Part shown: positions 23,501 through 35,948 of the stretch, piece after piece
Numbering within the stretch: position 1 is the first letter of the stretch
How the letters are laid out: the number at the start of each line of letters is the position of its first letter
Origin: Lycocorax pyrrhopterus obiensis
Taxonomy: Eukaryota; Chordata; Aves; Passeriformes; Paradisaeidae
Reading direction: 5' to 3'
Length of the DNA: 64,000 nucleotides
Assembly (NCBI GenBank): GCA_014706295.1
Contig: JACSVZ010000006.1
Coordinates: 28,557,629-28,621,628 of the forward strand
The notes under the pieces: generated by a model
Databases searched by the model: none
Told to the model about the DNA's origin: nothing
What the model saw: only the letters and a program-made list of their open reading frames with translations
Translations under genes and position numbers: made by a program

Positions 23501-26500
23501 AATTAAAAGCAGAAGGAAACAAAACCAGTGTTCTGCTTGACTTCAGCAGCTGTCCTCAAAATTATTATCCAAGGTCTCTTAGCTTTTTGAAACCTACCAA
23601 ACTTTCAGTTTAATCTGAACTGTCTTATAGCAAGACCACTCAAATTTACATCTCCCCCAATTTATTGAGCACTCTTTAACAAACTAATTGATAGTAAAGC
23701 AAACACTCTCTTAGTCAGGTTGCTCGGAAAAGTTGCTTTCATTTGCATTGAGAAACTTTTTGCTTTTTATCTCTGGGTGGGGTTCAACAAAAATCAGGAA
23801 TATTTGATGAACTACTGATCAGAGAAAACATGGCAGATGAATACTTGAAGATCTAATTTACCATCTTTAAATGAACTTGTTGAGGATGAAGAGAAGTAGG
23901 CACAGTAAGAGCTAGTATATCAAGGCAAGCAACACACAAAGAAGCTGTGTACCTCACTAAGGGGAAAACAGAGATGTCTTGACAAGAGGCAGATACAGAG
24001 AGAAAAGATAAGATTGAGGTCAGGCTACTTTTGCACCAGCCTTCTGGGAACACTTCACAGTCATGTCTCTGTCCTCTCATCTCTGAATACTGACGGCAAG
24101 GATGTGCAAACGATATTGCAAAGCACAAGAAAATGTTATACAAGAATCTTGGATGGAAGTGAACAGCTTACTTAGCCTTTCAAAATCACACTTTCTTTTA
24201 TATATTTCACAGATAGCTACCTGGAAGACTATCAGATTAATGAAAAAGTAAAAGCAAAAAAGACTATCGTGTACATTTAATGATATATAAAGTATACATG
24301 AGAAAACACAAATTTCTATTTTCCTCAGTCTTATGGACCAGTACCAGTTAACTGCCTTGAGATTTTCTGCTGTGACTGGCAGTGACAGGCAGTTATCCGC
24401 CAAACCCTTCTTGCCCATGGCTCACCACGGCAGGCCAGCTGTTCCTTCAGCTCAGATGGCAGATAGTTTGCTACTGCAGGATGGCTGCCAAAATAGAACT
24501 TCATCATCAAGTAGCTCTTGCAGAAACTCTGAAAGAATGCTGTGAAATTTGAACAGAATACTGATGGAGACTAAGAGCGTTTTGGAGCATCAACAAAAAG
24601 ATCATCTAAAGTTGAACTGCCTTGTGTTGGTTCTGTCTTATCTCTCTGCCAAATGGAATTGTATTGGTACACAAGAGAGACCTCAAAACGTGAAAGAAGA
24701 AGAGAAAAGCGGATTGAGGGGTTCCTTTGTCCCTATGCCTTTTCAGCAGTTTCTATTAGTTCAGGTGCCTCAGAAAAATGTGCCAAGCTCTCACTCCTAT
24801 TTGTCAGAAACTGCAAAACATAAACCACTCTAATTTCTATTACAGTGTAATCTAAAAGCTACAGTCATGGATGGGTTCTATTCTATTTTCACATAAGAGA
24901 ACATGAGAAATTAAAGATGCATCTAAAGTCAAATCACAAGAGACATGGGTGTGAAGTAGCATGAATTAAAATAAAATCTTACGTAGTAGCATCTTTGCAC
25001 ATCTGGTCACAACTTTTTACTATATTACATTGAAAATTGCTTCTTAGATCTTATTACCCACTTGTGTTATACTTGTATTTTTTTCTGCTGCCCAACTAAC
25101 TGACTGACTGGCTAGCTGTTATCAATTTCTTTTGTTCATTCTTTTTATGTGTGTTTAATTTACAACTTGGAAGTAGAATCTGCCTAAACATTCCTTTCCT
25201 ATTATTTTTATTAGCTGCCTCTGTATAAGATTAACATAGATATGTTCACCCTCAGACAAACACATCCATAACTCCAAAAATAAACTATACTGCTAATTGA
25301 CCTTCTCAGAGTCTGGAAATATTGATGTCAATGAGCAAACTCCAGTACAGAGAGATATTTCCTGCACTGGGATGATTTGGCCCATTTTTTTGTTTTCCCA
25401 CATTGCTGCAGGCTGGTGAACATGGCAGTGCAGGGGGAAGCTCAGTGGATCAATAAATTCTCTGCCTGTGCTGGTCTGAGTGGCTGCTGCATTTTTTGGG
25501 TACATAATGTATACTTATATGGATTCTGAATTAACCTCCTCCTACTGAGCACTGACAGTGATTGTTTAACAGATTATAATCTCTTCAAAACAGGATTTTC
25601 TTGATCTCAATTTCTTTCACAGTGCTAAGGGTACTGCAACAATTAGTGAATAAGGGTATTGATCAGTCAGTCAAGCAATGTGCTGTGATGTTTCCCTCTC
25701 TTTCATCCCCTCAAAAATTTAAGTGCATGGCTACATAAAATGCAAATGCAAGTTTAGTCGGTTTTTGGAAATTCACTTCAACCTCTTAATAAGATGTACA
25801 TCGCAAGGAAACCTGTTCTGCCAGGACTAGTTCTATTTTTAGTGGGAAAAAGCTGAAGGAACTAGTCTTTGGAAATGGTTTAAATTCTTGTAAAAGCAAT
25901 TCTATCATGTAAAATTAGCAAATGTATAAGACATTTGTTGTCACCGAGACACTATGCATCTTCTTGGATATGTTGGGGTTTTTCTGTTTTTTTTTTTACT
26001 CTGTTTGTTGCCAAAGAACTATTCAGTGAGTTCCTAATGTGTAGCCTACAATATAAGTAGGCTCCCTCCCGTGTCTGCTCCAATAGTGGCATTCCCTTAG
26101 TGTAGTAAATATTCTCTATATGGCAATTAGGTTTAGGCATGATTGTAAATCCAAAGTTCACAGAGTTGCCATTAATATTATCTTACATCCTCATTTCCTG
26201 TTGTCTTCATAGCTTAATATGTTTACTCTTAAATTAGAACATAATTAGCAAATCATATAGCTCATTTTTACTGAAAATAACAGCTTGGTGAAATGCTTCT
26301 TATCATCTGGGGCTGACCTTCCCACAGACTGCATATCCTGGAACAGAGTATTGTAATAAGAGGAATCAGTTGTTTTGGATCTAGGCCAAAGACTAATCTA
26401 ATTTCTCTGGCTGCCCCCCTCCTTTCTAGCTCTTTTCCCCTCTCTCCCCAGTAACATTCACATATGTGAGTTGGAGTTAAGAAGTTGCAGTTGGTAAACA

Positions 26501-27840
26501 AAACAAAGACAAAACTACTAAGAAGTTAATGAAAACATCAGTAAGTCATAGCATCTGGATCTCATCATCCACCTCTGACGTAAGGAAGATGTCCAGATGT
26601 TAGCAGAACTGTAGCAGTTGAAATACTTTGTGAGCAAGACTCCTTCCAAACAATCAGATGCAAAGGAGTTCAGCGCTTTCAGCAGTTTTTAGGAATGTTT
26701 CAAATATATAGTGGTCTTTTAGATGTGTAAAATGCCTGCTCAGTGCCGAAAGAATATTCAGTCTGGGGAGCCGGGTCTGGGGATTGTGAGCCTCCCCTTT
26801 TGGTAAGTGCACATGAATGTTCAAAGAGCAGGAGAAGATGAGGCCTCCTGGTTGTCTGTCATTAGGATAGACTTCTAGCAGAGACACAATGCTGCTTATC
26901 TTGCGGTATCCAGTGTTTAAGACTAGAGTTTAACAATATCTACAATGATGAATTATAAAACTGGGCCTGGAGTGTGCAGACCATAATTTTCATCTTTCTC
27001 ACTCGTTTTTAATCCCCATTTGACAACGTGTACTGCATACAAGCCTTGCATGCTGAAAAGTATAAATGATGAGGCTGGTTTCCTAACAGGTGGTTGCCAG
27101 GTGTATTGCATTTTCCCTTCCACTCCTGTCCAAGCTTCCTGATGGAACAGTGATATTTTTCTCATTTGGGTGCTCATTTTCCATTTGCAGAGCGACACAA
27201 TTACTAAGGTCCTCTTGGATGATTTGTGGACAGCTCTGGGTGTGCTTCCTCCTTCCTTGATCCATGCTAATAAAGAATCATTTTGGAGTCCCCAAGAAAA
27301 GAGTGAAGTTATTGCTAAAAATTCCTAATCGCTGAAGTGTCCATGGACTGGATTCTTCTTCTGCACATCCCTAAAATCTCAGGCAGGACAGGACATGGGC
27401 TTACTGGCTGATTGCTGCAGTCCTAAAACTGGCTACAAGGACTGTGGAAAAAACCAGAATACTGAAAAAAGGGTGTATTTCCATAATCCTCTCCAGCTGC
27501 TGTAATTTGAATGCATGAGGATTTTGTAGCAACCACTTCTACAATATGCCTAGTATACTCTGTTCTTATTGTAAACTTGGACTAAACAGTGCCATTGTTG
27601 TAGCCTGATTACAGAAATGATGGTGGAGCTCCATGAGAAAAATGTTTAAAATTTCACTAATGGAGGAAAATGGCACACTCCTACATAAAACTTCCCAATT
27701 GTCCAGTCTTCCAACAGTGCAATTTATCTCTGTTGTATGAAAACATTTATTACAAATAGACAAAGTGACAGAGTGTGCACATGTCCTCTTCCCTTTGAGA
27801 GCTCCAGCCTCTTTTGGTATTAGACTTCAAATTCAAAGCA
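20502..27840. other. Gene-free unique DNA
   Basis: No supportable gene and no recognised mobile element. Frames are at most 113 codons (24077-24418, -) and lie in strongly AT-rich sequence. Minor simple sequence: alternating AT/GT at 23069-23090, and a cryptic CTGA-type tetranucleotide stretch at about 25096-25115. Confidence 0.6.
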
Positions 27841-28080
27841 TGAGAGGGTTGGAAACAAGGCATTCCAGTAGCTGAAAATAAACACCACCAGTTTCACTAC
27901 AGGCATCTACAACTTTTCTGGCGTTTCTCTACATTTTCATATAGAGAGTAAGAAATTAAGAGACAGAATATGGAATAAGAACCCAGTGATGCATTTCATT
28001 CCAAATGCCATTTGGAATGAGTATTTTGACTGAAGGACTTTGCCTTAAATGAATTACAGTCATTCCATGATAAAAACACC
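27841..28080. promoter_or_regulatory. Cluster of TEAD-like (M-CAT) motifs, candidate
   Basis: Four copies of the 7-mer CATTCCA or its complement TGGAATG lie within 207 bp: 27861-27867 (+), 27997-28003 (+), 28013-28019 (-) and 28061-28067 (+). The middle two form a perfect inverted repeat with 12-bp arms (27996-28007 and 28009-28020) around one base. CATTCCA matches the published TEAD/M-CAT consensus. About eight copies would be expected by chance across the whole window at this base composition, so the local clustering is unusual. A regulatory role is inference. Confidence 0.3.
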
Positions 28081-30654
28081 AATATATTATTTCTGATTGC
28101 ACTTGATATCTGAATTTGAAAGATGTGAAGAATAATAAACCACAAGAATGAAACTGATGTTTTCTCAAAAAACATGCTTACACTATAAGTGTGCTTAGTA
28201 ATTATATGGATAACAGCAAAGCTCATGAGCACTCTCAAAGGGAGGAAACTTTAGATGATAATGATATTTAACCATTCAATCAAAACAGATTATTCATCTG
28301 TTTTGCACTAGATGTGCTACACCTGCTTTATTACAGATATAGCTCCTTTTGTTATCAGACAACTGTTGTTTACTGTTTTCCTGTTTCTCTTCCAGAAATT
28401 ACAGTCTGTTTACAAATATGTATCAAATCAATAGCTTATCATGCTCTACATCATGGTAGATGGCTATGTTTAGTATTTATATAATAGCCTGAGTAAAGCA
28501 CCAAACCTGTTGGAGATCGTCTCCAGATTGGGGGTCAGTAATTTGCTAAAAATGCTGATAGAGACAAAGAGTGATATATCTGAAGCTATATATCAAGTGG
28601 TCTTGGGTTCTGCAACATACCCATTTTTTAAGACCTTATTTCACCTACACACACTGTAAATCTTTCTCCAATCTCAGAACAAAGCAAACACTTCAAGAAG
28701 TAATTTCTCTTCTGCATGAGCATAAATTTTGGGGACAGTTGAAATGCAGTGCAAAATTCTTCACCTCAACTTGGGGCTTAAAAAAATTTCAAAGAATGAA
28801 AATTCCTTTCTTTCCTTCCTTTACTTGCTATAGATAGCTACAGTCATGCTTTGAAGTATAAGCAATATCTGGGAAACGTTTAAGAATTATTAAATATATA
28901 TATACTCACAGACTTCACAATCTGTACAAGGGTATGCTTTAAGGCATCAGAGGTAAGAGGAAAGTATAAGAGAAAACAGCAATTATAAATCCACTGGAAA
29001 TATAGGGATGTGGATAATTGAGAACAAATTAGGCATCAACAAGAACAGAGAGTATGCAGCAGGATGCACAGAGTGTTCCTAGGCAAATCCTGCAAATTGA
29101 TAATGGCCAGTGGCAAGAAAAGCTTAAATAATGGTATAATTCTAGCTAATCATCATAAATTAAAGAACAAAAGGTCTACCCAAAGGGTCCTGCAGAGAAA
29201 CTTTTCATAGGGAGACTCAGAAATAACCCAGCCTGTACTAAAACCATGAAAACTAAATGAAAGTTGACTGATAGCCTTCTAAAAGGAATCTAAATGGAAA
29301 TGAATTGTTTGATGGGATTACTTTTTCTCCAAACCCCAGAGTTCACTCTCTGGCTACATCTTTAGCAATAACTTACAAGGACATATAGAATCTTTCCAGA
29401 TGATTCAAGTACTAGCAAAATAGGCACAATGAGAATTGGTCTGTAACAGATCTTGGAAATTGAGTAATTTTGCATTTCTTTGGCAATTAACAGAAAACAA
29501 AACCAAGAAAAACAATGGTGGCAAAAGCCCACTTAAGTAGGCTAAAAGGTACTAATTATATTTATTTCTGGGATAAATACAATATTGAGGAGTTTTAGTG
29601 AACTTCAAATTAGAAAAAAAATGACAATTGAATATGAGAGATCGTAAGTAGGTAAATAAACAATGTAATTTCAAATAGAATAGCTGAAAGTTTATTTTTA
29701 AAATAACAAATAAAAAATGTTTTACCTCAGACTTTCAATGACTAAGCTACTGCAGCAAAACTGTCAGTAATTCACCAACCTCAGACTACCTACACGTTCT
29801 TTTTTTTTTGTCTATAATACGAGAATTTCAGAAGGCAATGCAACTTTTGCACCATAAAAAAAACCCCATTAATTCAAAAGGGAGGCACATTAGTAGTCAG
29901 TTGTACTCAGTGTCTGATCGTGCATTCAAAAAAATGCTGATGAAAATGAAAAAGCCAGGATCTTTAGTCATGTTGTATGGTGCACATAATGGCTCTCAGT
30001 ACAATGCAGATAACTGCTGCACAGGGTCGTGCAAATTCAGACAACAGTGAAGGCACTAGGAGAAATCTGTCTACAATGTTTTGAGGGTGTGTGCATTTGA
30101 GAGCTGAGAATGATGCTTCCTGTTCTGTGAAAGCTCATTCTGTGCTGCTGCCCTTCTTGTGCATGAAATCCTGGTCTCTTTGGGAGGTCTGTCCAGAGAA
30201 GAAGCCAGAATGTTCTTCTCTTCCCAGCTGAGGATGTGGTCTGACATTAGTAAGGGGAATTAAATGGGAACTCCAAAGCAAATACATCTATTTCTTGTGA
30301 ATGCAGTAACAAGAAAAGTTACAATTTTCATATTGCCTATTTAGGGGCTCTGTAAACTTAAATCTTATTCTTCGTCGTTTTTTGCTGTTCACTCCATTAC
30401 CCCAAATTTTTTCTCACCTCTACTGAGCATTTTAGATGTCCCAGAAATTGAAAATGTTTAATGATTTGCCAAGTGAATAATTTTCCACATTTTAAGATCA
30501 CCAGATATGGCTATAAACGTGTCTAGATTTTCTTTGTCCACATAAACTGAGAAGAAGGTAAAAAGACAGAGTGGAAAACCATGATCTGTGCTGCTGTGAT
30601 GTGACTATGCTGAGCTGCAGCTCACTGCTCCTCAGGACAGGTATTTCATAAATA
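28081..30654. other. Gene-free unique DNA
   Basis: No supportable gene. A perfect stem-loop with 10-bp arms lies at 28281-28305. A short AT run lies at about 28891-28904. Frames are short and unrecognisable. Confidence 0.65.
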
Positions 30655-30833
30655 TATAACATATTTATTTGCCATACCAAATTTACACAACAGTAACAAT
30701 ATACCATAATGTGGTGTAATAATATACCATATTTATGGGGAATGCATAATATACATATGGTATATATATGGTATATTTATATATATTATATGATATATAT
30801 TACATATATGTGGTATATATATATTTATACCAC
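30655..30833. repeat. AT-rich quasi-palindromic tract
   Basis: About 180 bp dominated by TATA, ATAT and GGTATA/TATACC elements. The inner part, 30759-30832, begins with GGTATATATATGG and ends with TTTATACC, so opposing arms can pair imperfectly. It is a candidate for cruciform extrusion or replication slippage. It resembles an (AT)n microsatellite that has accumulated point changes. Confidence 0.75.
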
Positions 30834-31145
30834 AGCCAGCGGGCTGAACCACAGGCTGTTCTGCCACGTGATAAGACGGCACAGGCAGTAACTCAGGCCT
30901 GGTGCTGGGGTTTGAAAGCAACGTGAGGATGCTGCTCTACAGTGCCCAGTGTAGGAGAGCACACAGACGTGATCTGAGAGGGCAGTCCACATTCATTTGC
31001 ATTCCTTTACTGCACCCATTCAAAATCAAAGTGTTTTTAGCTACAGTCATTTAATTCCATACAATTTTAACAGCATCTCAAATATTTTTGATACCTTTTG
31101 CACAGGACTATTGCTCCCTTTCTTTTGTGTCAGGAAGACTACATG
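30834..31145. other. Short unique spacer, locally GC-richer
   Basis: About 300 bp between the AT-rich tract and the CR1 3' end. The first 150 bp is clearly more GC-rich than its surroundings, with several CpGs and a CACGTG E-box at 30865-30870. No gene is visible and no repeat family is recognised. Confidence 0.5.
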
Positions 31146-31526
31146 ATCATAGAATCCTAGAATGATAGAGTGGTTTAAGTTGGAAGGGACTTTAAAGATC
31201 ATCTAGTTCCAATCCCCTGCCATGGGCAGGGACATCTTCCACTAGACCAGGTTGCTCAAAGCCCCCTCCAGCCCTGTCTCAAACACCTCCAGGGATGGTG
31301 AGTCCACAGCCCCTCTGGGCAACCTGTGCCAGCACCTTGCTACCCTTATAGTACAGAATTTCTTCCTAATATCTAGTGTAAACCTACTGTGTTTCAGCTT
31401 AAGTTCGTTACCCCTTGTCCTTTCACTATATGCCCCTGTGAAAAGTTCCTCTCCACCTTTCTTGAAAGCCCCTTTTAGATACTGGAAGGCCACTACAAGG
31501 TCTTCCCAAAGTCTTCTCTTCTCCAG
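31146..31526 (-). mobile_element. CR1 LINE 3' end (ORF2 C-terminus plus 3' UTR)
   Basis: This is the best preserved CR1 copy in the window, 5'-truncated as usual for the family. Read on the - strand, 31493-31242 is an open 83-codon frame with the characteristic C-terminal segment of CR1 ORF2 (LDIRKKFCTIRVARCWHRLP, then DSPSLEVFETGLEGALSNLV and stop). It is followed by about 95 bp of 3' UTR containing the conserved CTTCCAACTT-type block and ending in diverged copies of the terminal octamer ATTCTATG (31146-31170). CR1 proteins copy their own RNA into the genome by target-primed reverse transcription, but this stub has no endonuclease or reverse transcriptase catalytic part and is inert. Similarity ends sharply after CTCCAG at 31521-31526, the 5' truncation point. 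No target duplication is seen, as expected for CR1. Confidence 0.95.
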
Positions 31527-32159
31527 CCATTCTTATCTAATGGAAAAGACATTTTCCACGATATATTTCCTACTTAGGAAGTAGATAGTACTCCCTGTTT
31601 GATGATTATATCAAATTATATTTCATGAAGTGCTACTTCTGTGTGCAGGCTAGAAGGATGTTTTGAAGGCAAAACATTTACTTTGTCTTGAATATGCCAT
31701 GAAGAATGCATATTTCATACTTTCCTCTTTCTTCTGCAAATAATGTGGGTTTTTTTTAAAGGCGTGTCCTGATAACACAAATTGCTGATCTAAGAGGATT
31801 TCTTCTCTCAGTGTCATGACCCTTCTTGACCATTTTCAGGTAGTCAGCAATTTAAACTGCTGATATCCTGCAGAACAAACAGAACAGCAACACAACTTGC
31901 TGTTTTGTTTGTCTTCCTGAATCTCTGTTGATCATGAAGTATTTTCTGGAATACACCCTGATATCTACTCCAACTATATGCTGTACCTCTTATTGGGGGT
32001 TTAGATTGATGACTTTTAGATTTTGTGACTGACAGCAGCCCAAATATACTAGGGGACTGACAAGTTTATATCACCAGCACAGCCTGGAAAATGGAACTGT
32101 CACTGTTTTTAAGGGTCCTCTAACATCTAAGCCTTGTATTGATAAAAACTGTGATGGCT
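31527..32159. other. Gene-free unique DNA
   Basis: No gene, repeat or site that I can support. AT-rich sequence between the CR1 copy and the candidate regulatory block that follows. Confidence 0.6.
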
Positions 32160-32650
32160 CATAACCAGCTGCCAAGTAGAATAAAAACATGCCAACCCTT
32201 ATCAGCGCAGCTAAAGGGGCTAAAGAGTTCACGTTCACTCCCCGTTTCTAGGAATGTGACAGAGTCTCCAGAAATATAATTAGCAGTGGTTTAGCCTCCA
32301 AATATTTGATAATCATATGAAAGGTTAAATATATACACTTATCAAGGTCTCTTTGTATCCTGATAAAATCTGCACACTTTCATACGTAGGTCGCATTCTG
32401 AAGGTATAAATTACATATCATTACGTGCTTTCCCGTGTCAGCTGATGAGAGGAAAACAATTTTGTAGAAGACAGTTGGTAACAGTCGTTGCACGTGGACA
32501 CAGGCCAGAGGTGCTTGGAGTCTGCTGATGCAAATGACATTCTGAACTTAATGATAAATTAAAAAGCTTACTTCAAAGCATTCACATAAACATCTCTAGC
32601 AGGTAGAAGGGCAATGAATGTCAGGGTAAACAATTGTCCAGCTGACCAGG
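32160..32650. promoter_or_regulatory. Candidate conserved non-coding / enhancer-like block
   Basis: The stretch has several CpGs kept in AT-rich DNA (six between 32385 and 32494) and many motif-like words close together: E-box CAGCTG at 32439-32444, a perfect CACGTG at 32491-32496, an ATGCAAATGA octamer at 32528-32537 followed by TTAATGATAAATTA (32549-32562), and AACAATTG near 32631. There is no sustained open frame, so it is not an exon on sight. Retained CpG and dense sites are typical of conserved enhancers, but conservation itself cannot be judged from one sequence. Confidence 0.25.
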
Positions 32651-34080
32651 CAACATGCAGATTAAACAAAGGCTGACTTGGCCCCACCAGCTTCCCTTTT
32701 ATAGATTTGTGTAACATCCATGCTTTTTCACTCAGAATTTCTCTCTGAGAGGTGCTTCTTCCAGTGGAGTTTCTGCAATGTCTTGAACATCAGGACCTGT
32801 GTTGTGACTGCTGCTCCATGCCCTGCAGTAGTTAAGGCCGCCAAAGACACCCAGTTTTATAACACACCTTTGAGAGATGGACTGTCTGCCCCGTTCCTTC
32901 TGCTGTGGAGAGAGGTTAATGTCCAGCGCTTTTGTGACACTGCCATATTTGTGACCACCTACTGAGCACTAAAGTAAATGTGATGCCCCCATCTCCTGTG
33001 ACCATGAGGTTTTACTGTAAAACAGTGGTAAAGCTGAGTTCCTCTGCCCAGGAAACTCACTGTCCTTTGCCATCTGTGGGAACAGGCACAGAATTAATCC
33101 AGTCACTAACACAAGTGGGCAGAACAAGGTTTTTATGAGTAGGTCTAATTCAGACCAGATTTTTGCCCACATGTTTCTTTATAGGCAATGGCCACTCACC
33201 GCCTGATTACCCAATGTAATCAGTTTTGGAATCAGTGCTCAACTAAATGTCTCTTATGCACTTAGCTACTCTTATTTCTCCAAAACATAAATGCAGGAGA
33301 GTGATGTAAACATTCAGTTTACATTAGTAAGCCATAAAGTTTGCCTCTTGGTCATCTCATCCTTGATCTTATCATTATCACATTTCTCTTCCCTCATTCC
33401 CTCCCCCTGGAATAAACCACCCCCACTATAAGTATACAAACAAACCAAAATGATCCCTCTGGCAGCCACACCCATTGTGCATTTCTGCTGCCTTTTTTGA
33501 AACCTCTAAACACTGCAAAATAAAAGTAACAACCCCAGCAGGGTGAATGAGAAGCCTTCATCTAACAGACAATAAGAGAAGAGAAAAATAAAGTGAGTTA
33601 AATTATCTTCTTCTCCAGCCCTCTGTTATGGTTTGCCTCGAGTTTTTGAGTATTTGCAAGTCAAAATAAAAATGTGGACTGAAACTATATAGATGGCTGG
33701 TAATTTATATCTCAGAAGCCTAGCTCTGGCATACCTGACACTCACTTGGAGCTCACAGCACTGAAATCCTTGCCAGAGGAAATACCAGTAATTGCTCAGT
33801 GCACAGCCCAGATATTCCGACTGACACACTCCTTGGCTACAAAACGCTCCGTAACGCAACTCACTGAAGCACATCACAGCAGTAAAGCACAAGGTCTGAC
33901 CCAACAGCAAAATAAAATGCTTCAGCACACTTTAGTCTGAGCAGTTTGTGCCATAATACTGGACCAAAATTCGCTGCTGCTTTTCTTTTAACCGAAGTTT
34001 GTCTCATCTAGTTAGAAGAGCACACACAGTTCCACTCTAAGCACAGCACAGATGTAACATGACACGCAAACAAAAGGCTG
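32651..34080. other. Gene-free unique DNA
   Basis: No supportable gene. The frames at 32720-32965 (+) and 33626-33928 (-) are short, match no family and overlap frames in other phases. A C/A-rich patch near 33410-33450 is weak low complexity. Confidence 0.6.
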
Positions 34081-34390
34081 GAGAAATACTCAGAGGCTAC
34101 ATCGATACATATGCAAATGATACCACTAATTACTGTTATAGGTTTTGATCCCTTATGAATTTTAAAATATATTTATGTAATGTCCTTCTCACCTGCCAGT
34201 CGTCTGTCTCTCGTGTTTTTCCAGATAACATCCAAGGCTCTAGCAGTGGAGTCCCTGATATGATCACTAAATGATCTCCTCAGAGGGGCTTTCACCGGGT
34301 GATGCATAATGCAGATCGATCACACATCCAGGTCAAACGGCTGTAGCTTAGCCCCAGGAAAAAGGGCATTCTCTGCCCGGGGATCTGTTT
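34081..34390. promoter_or_regulatory. Candidate regulatory block (octamer plus CpG-bearing segment)
   Basis: It begins with an ATGCAAATGA octamer at 34111-34120, beside TAAT-core words (ACTAATTACTG near 34125-34135). It continues into a 180-bp segment with six CpGs (34201, 34212, 34296, 34317, 34338, 34378) and the palindrome GATCGATC at 34314-34321. A POU/homeodomain reading of the first half is possible. About four octamers are expected by chance in a window of this size, so the octamer alone is not significant; the combination with retained CpG is what stands out. Inference only. Confidence 0.25.
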
Positions 34391-34923
34391 GGATTTCTCT
34401 TTGCCAGGCAGGCAGGTTGTTACTTTATATAATTTGTCATCAGCCTTGTGGAGCTTTTCCTTGAAGAGTCAGGCATTGCAGTTCTCACTGCGGATGCAGG
34501 AAAGCTCAGACTGCAGCCAGCCTACTGGAAAGCTGCCAAAATCTTACATCTGGAACAGTTTACAAATGAGCTAACGATACAGTCATTTAGATTTGGGGCT
34601 TTATTTGTGGATATCTATAGGATTCTAGCTTCCTGTTTAATCAAATAACTTACCAGGCACATACTTGCATGCTCATTTATTAGGATAATATTTCCCTGCT
34701 TAGCTGATATTTCAGGTAATCTTTCATGTTTGGACATGAAAAAGGTAAGAAACAGAAGAGAGATAAAGTAATTTTAAGTATCTAGAGGTCAGGTATTTTA
34801 TTTCGTTGCCATATTTTTTTTGCATTTTACCCTATCTAAGACATAGAACAGGGCCCGATTCTGAGCTCCCTATATTTAGTACTTCATGACAATGCACTAA
34901 TGAAAGGATGGAAACACAGAAAT

Positions 34924-34960
34924 GAGAGGAAAAGAGGAGAAAAGAAAAAAGGAGAGGGAA
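34924..34960 (+). repeat. Uninterrupted 37-nt polypurine run
   Basis: All 37 bases are A or G on the + strand. Long homopurine runs can form intramolecular triplex DNA, but this one is not a mirror repeat over its full length, so that is only a possibility. Confidence 0.9.
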
Positions 34961-35948
34961 CTAAGGCTCCACATCTTTGCTGAGTGGAAAGATAAGTTCC
35001 CATATGAAAAATGTTTACGAATGTAACTGAGATTAATAGTCACAGTAAATGAAGCCATTTGACCTTGCTTATTTTGACCTTTTAAATTGATTACTGTGTC
35101 CTGTGGTTTCCCCGAGGGAGAAAGGGAGAAATAAAAGGGTATCTGAGACTCTCTTTCCCTTTTTAATGTTATGTATGGTAATGTGTGAAGAGATGAGAGA
35201 TGCCAGTTCAAAAACCTAATCCCCTTTGTTATATGGGAAAGCAAAAACTGTCAAATAAAGTTGTCTTCATGTTCATTCTAGGGGTAGTCCTTAATTTTTT
35301 TACTGCAACTACAGCTATTAATGTTAGATACCATTATTTTCTTTAGAAGTACTATCATTAAAATTGATTGATTAACTTGTCACAAGGTTGGCATACAGAG
35401 ACTCAATTACAGAAATATGAGTTTTAACCTACGGATTTTCACTCCCTTTGAATTCCTTCCCAGAACAAAACAGTTTTTATTTTCATAACATTAGATAATT
35501 TATTTCACACTTTCTTATTTTAGTCCTCATTTCCTTTAAGATACATTGTTATCTCATGCTGACAATGAAAAGAAATTAATGGGATTTGCAATAGTGGAAC
35601 TGAGGGAATAACTGGCTCACAATCTATTTAATGCAGGTCATAATTTCTTCCCATCTAGGCCTTAGTCTTTTATCTTTGTAGAGCATCTGCAAACACCGAT
35701 GTCCTGTGTATGTCTTTGAACAAAACAGCGGTGAAGGATCGCAATAGTTTGCAGTTGCTTTCCTCATTACACCCCTCCTTCTTTCTGAGGCCGGATGGAG
35801 GAAGAAGCAGCCAACTCTCTAGAGAAATTCAATAAGATAACACACTCTTGCGTGGTTGTATTGTTGTTTTTTTGGAGGTTTTTTTCTTTTTTGTTTTGTT
35901 TTTTTTAAAGTATTATTCTCGCAAAACTTCCTGGAAGAGCAAGTGACA

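Noticed and set aside
25740..25749. Additional ATGCAAAT octamers (25740-25747, 61521-61528) as evidence of POU-factor enrichment
   Set aside because: About four octamers are expected by chance in a window of this size and composition, so the total count is not enriched.
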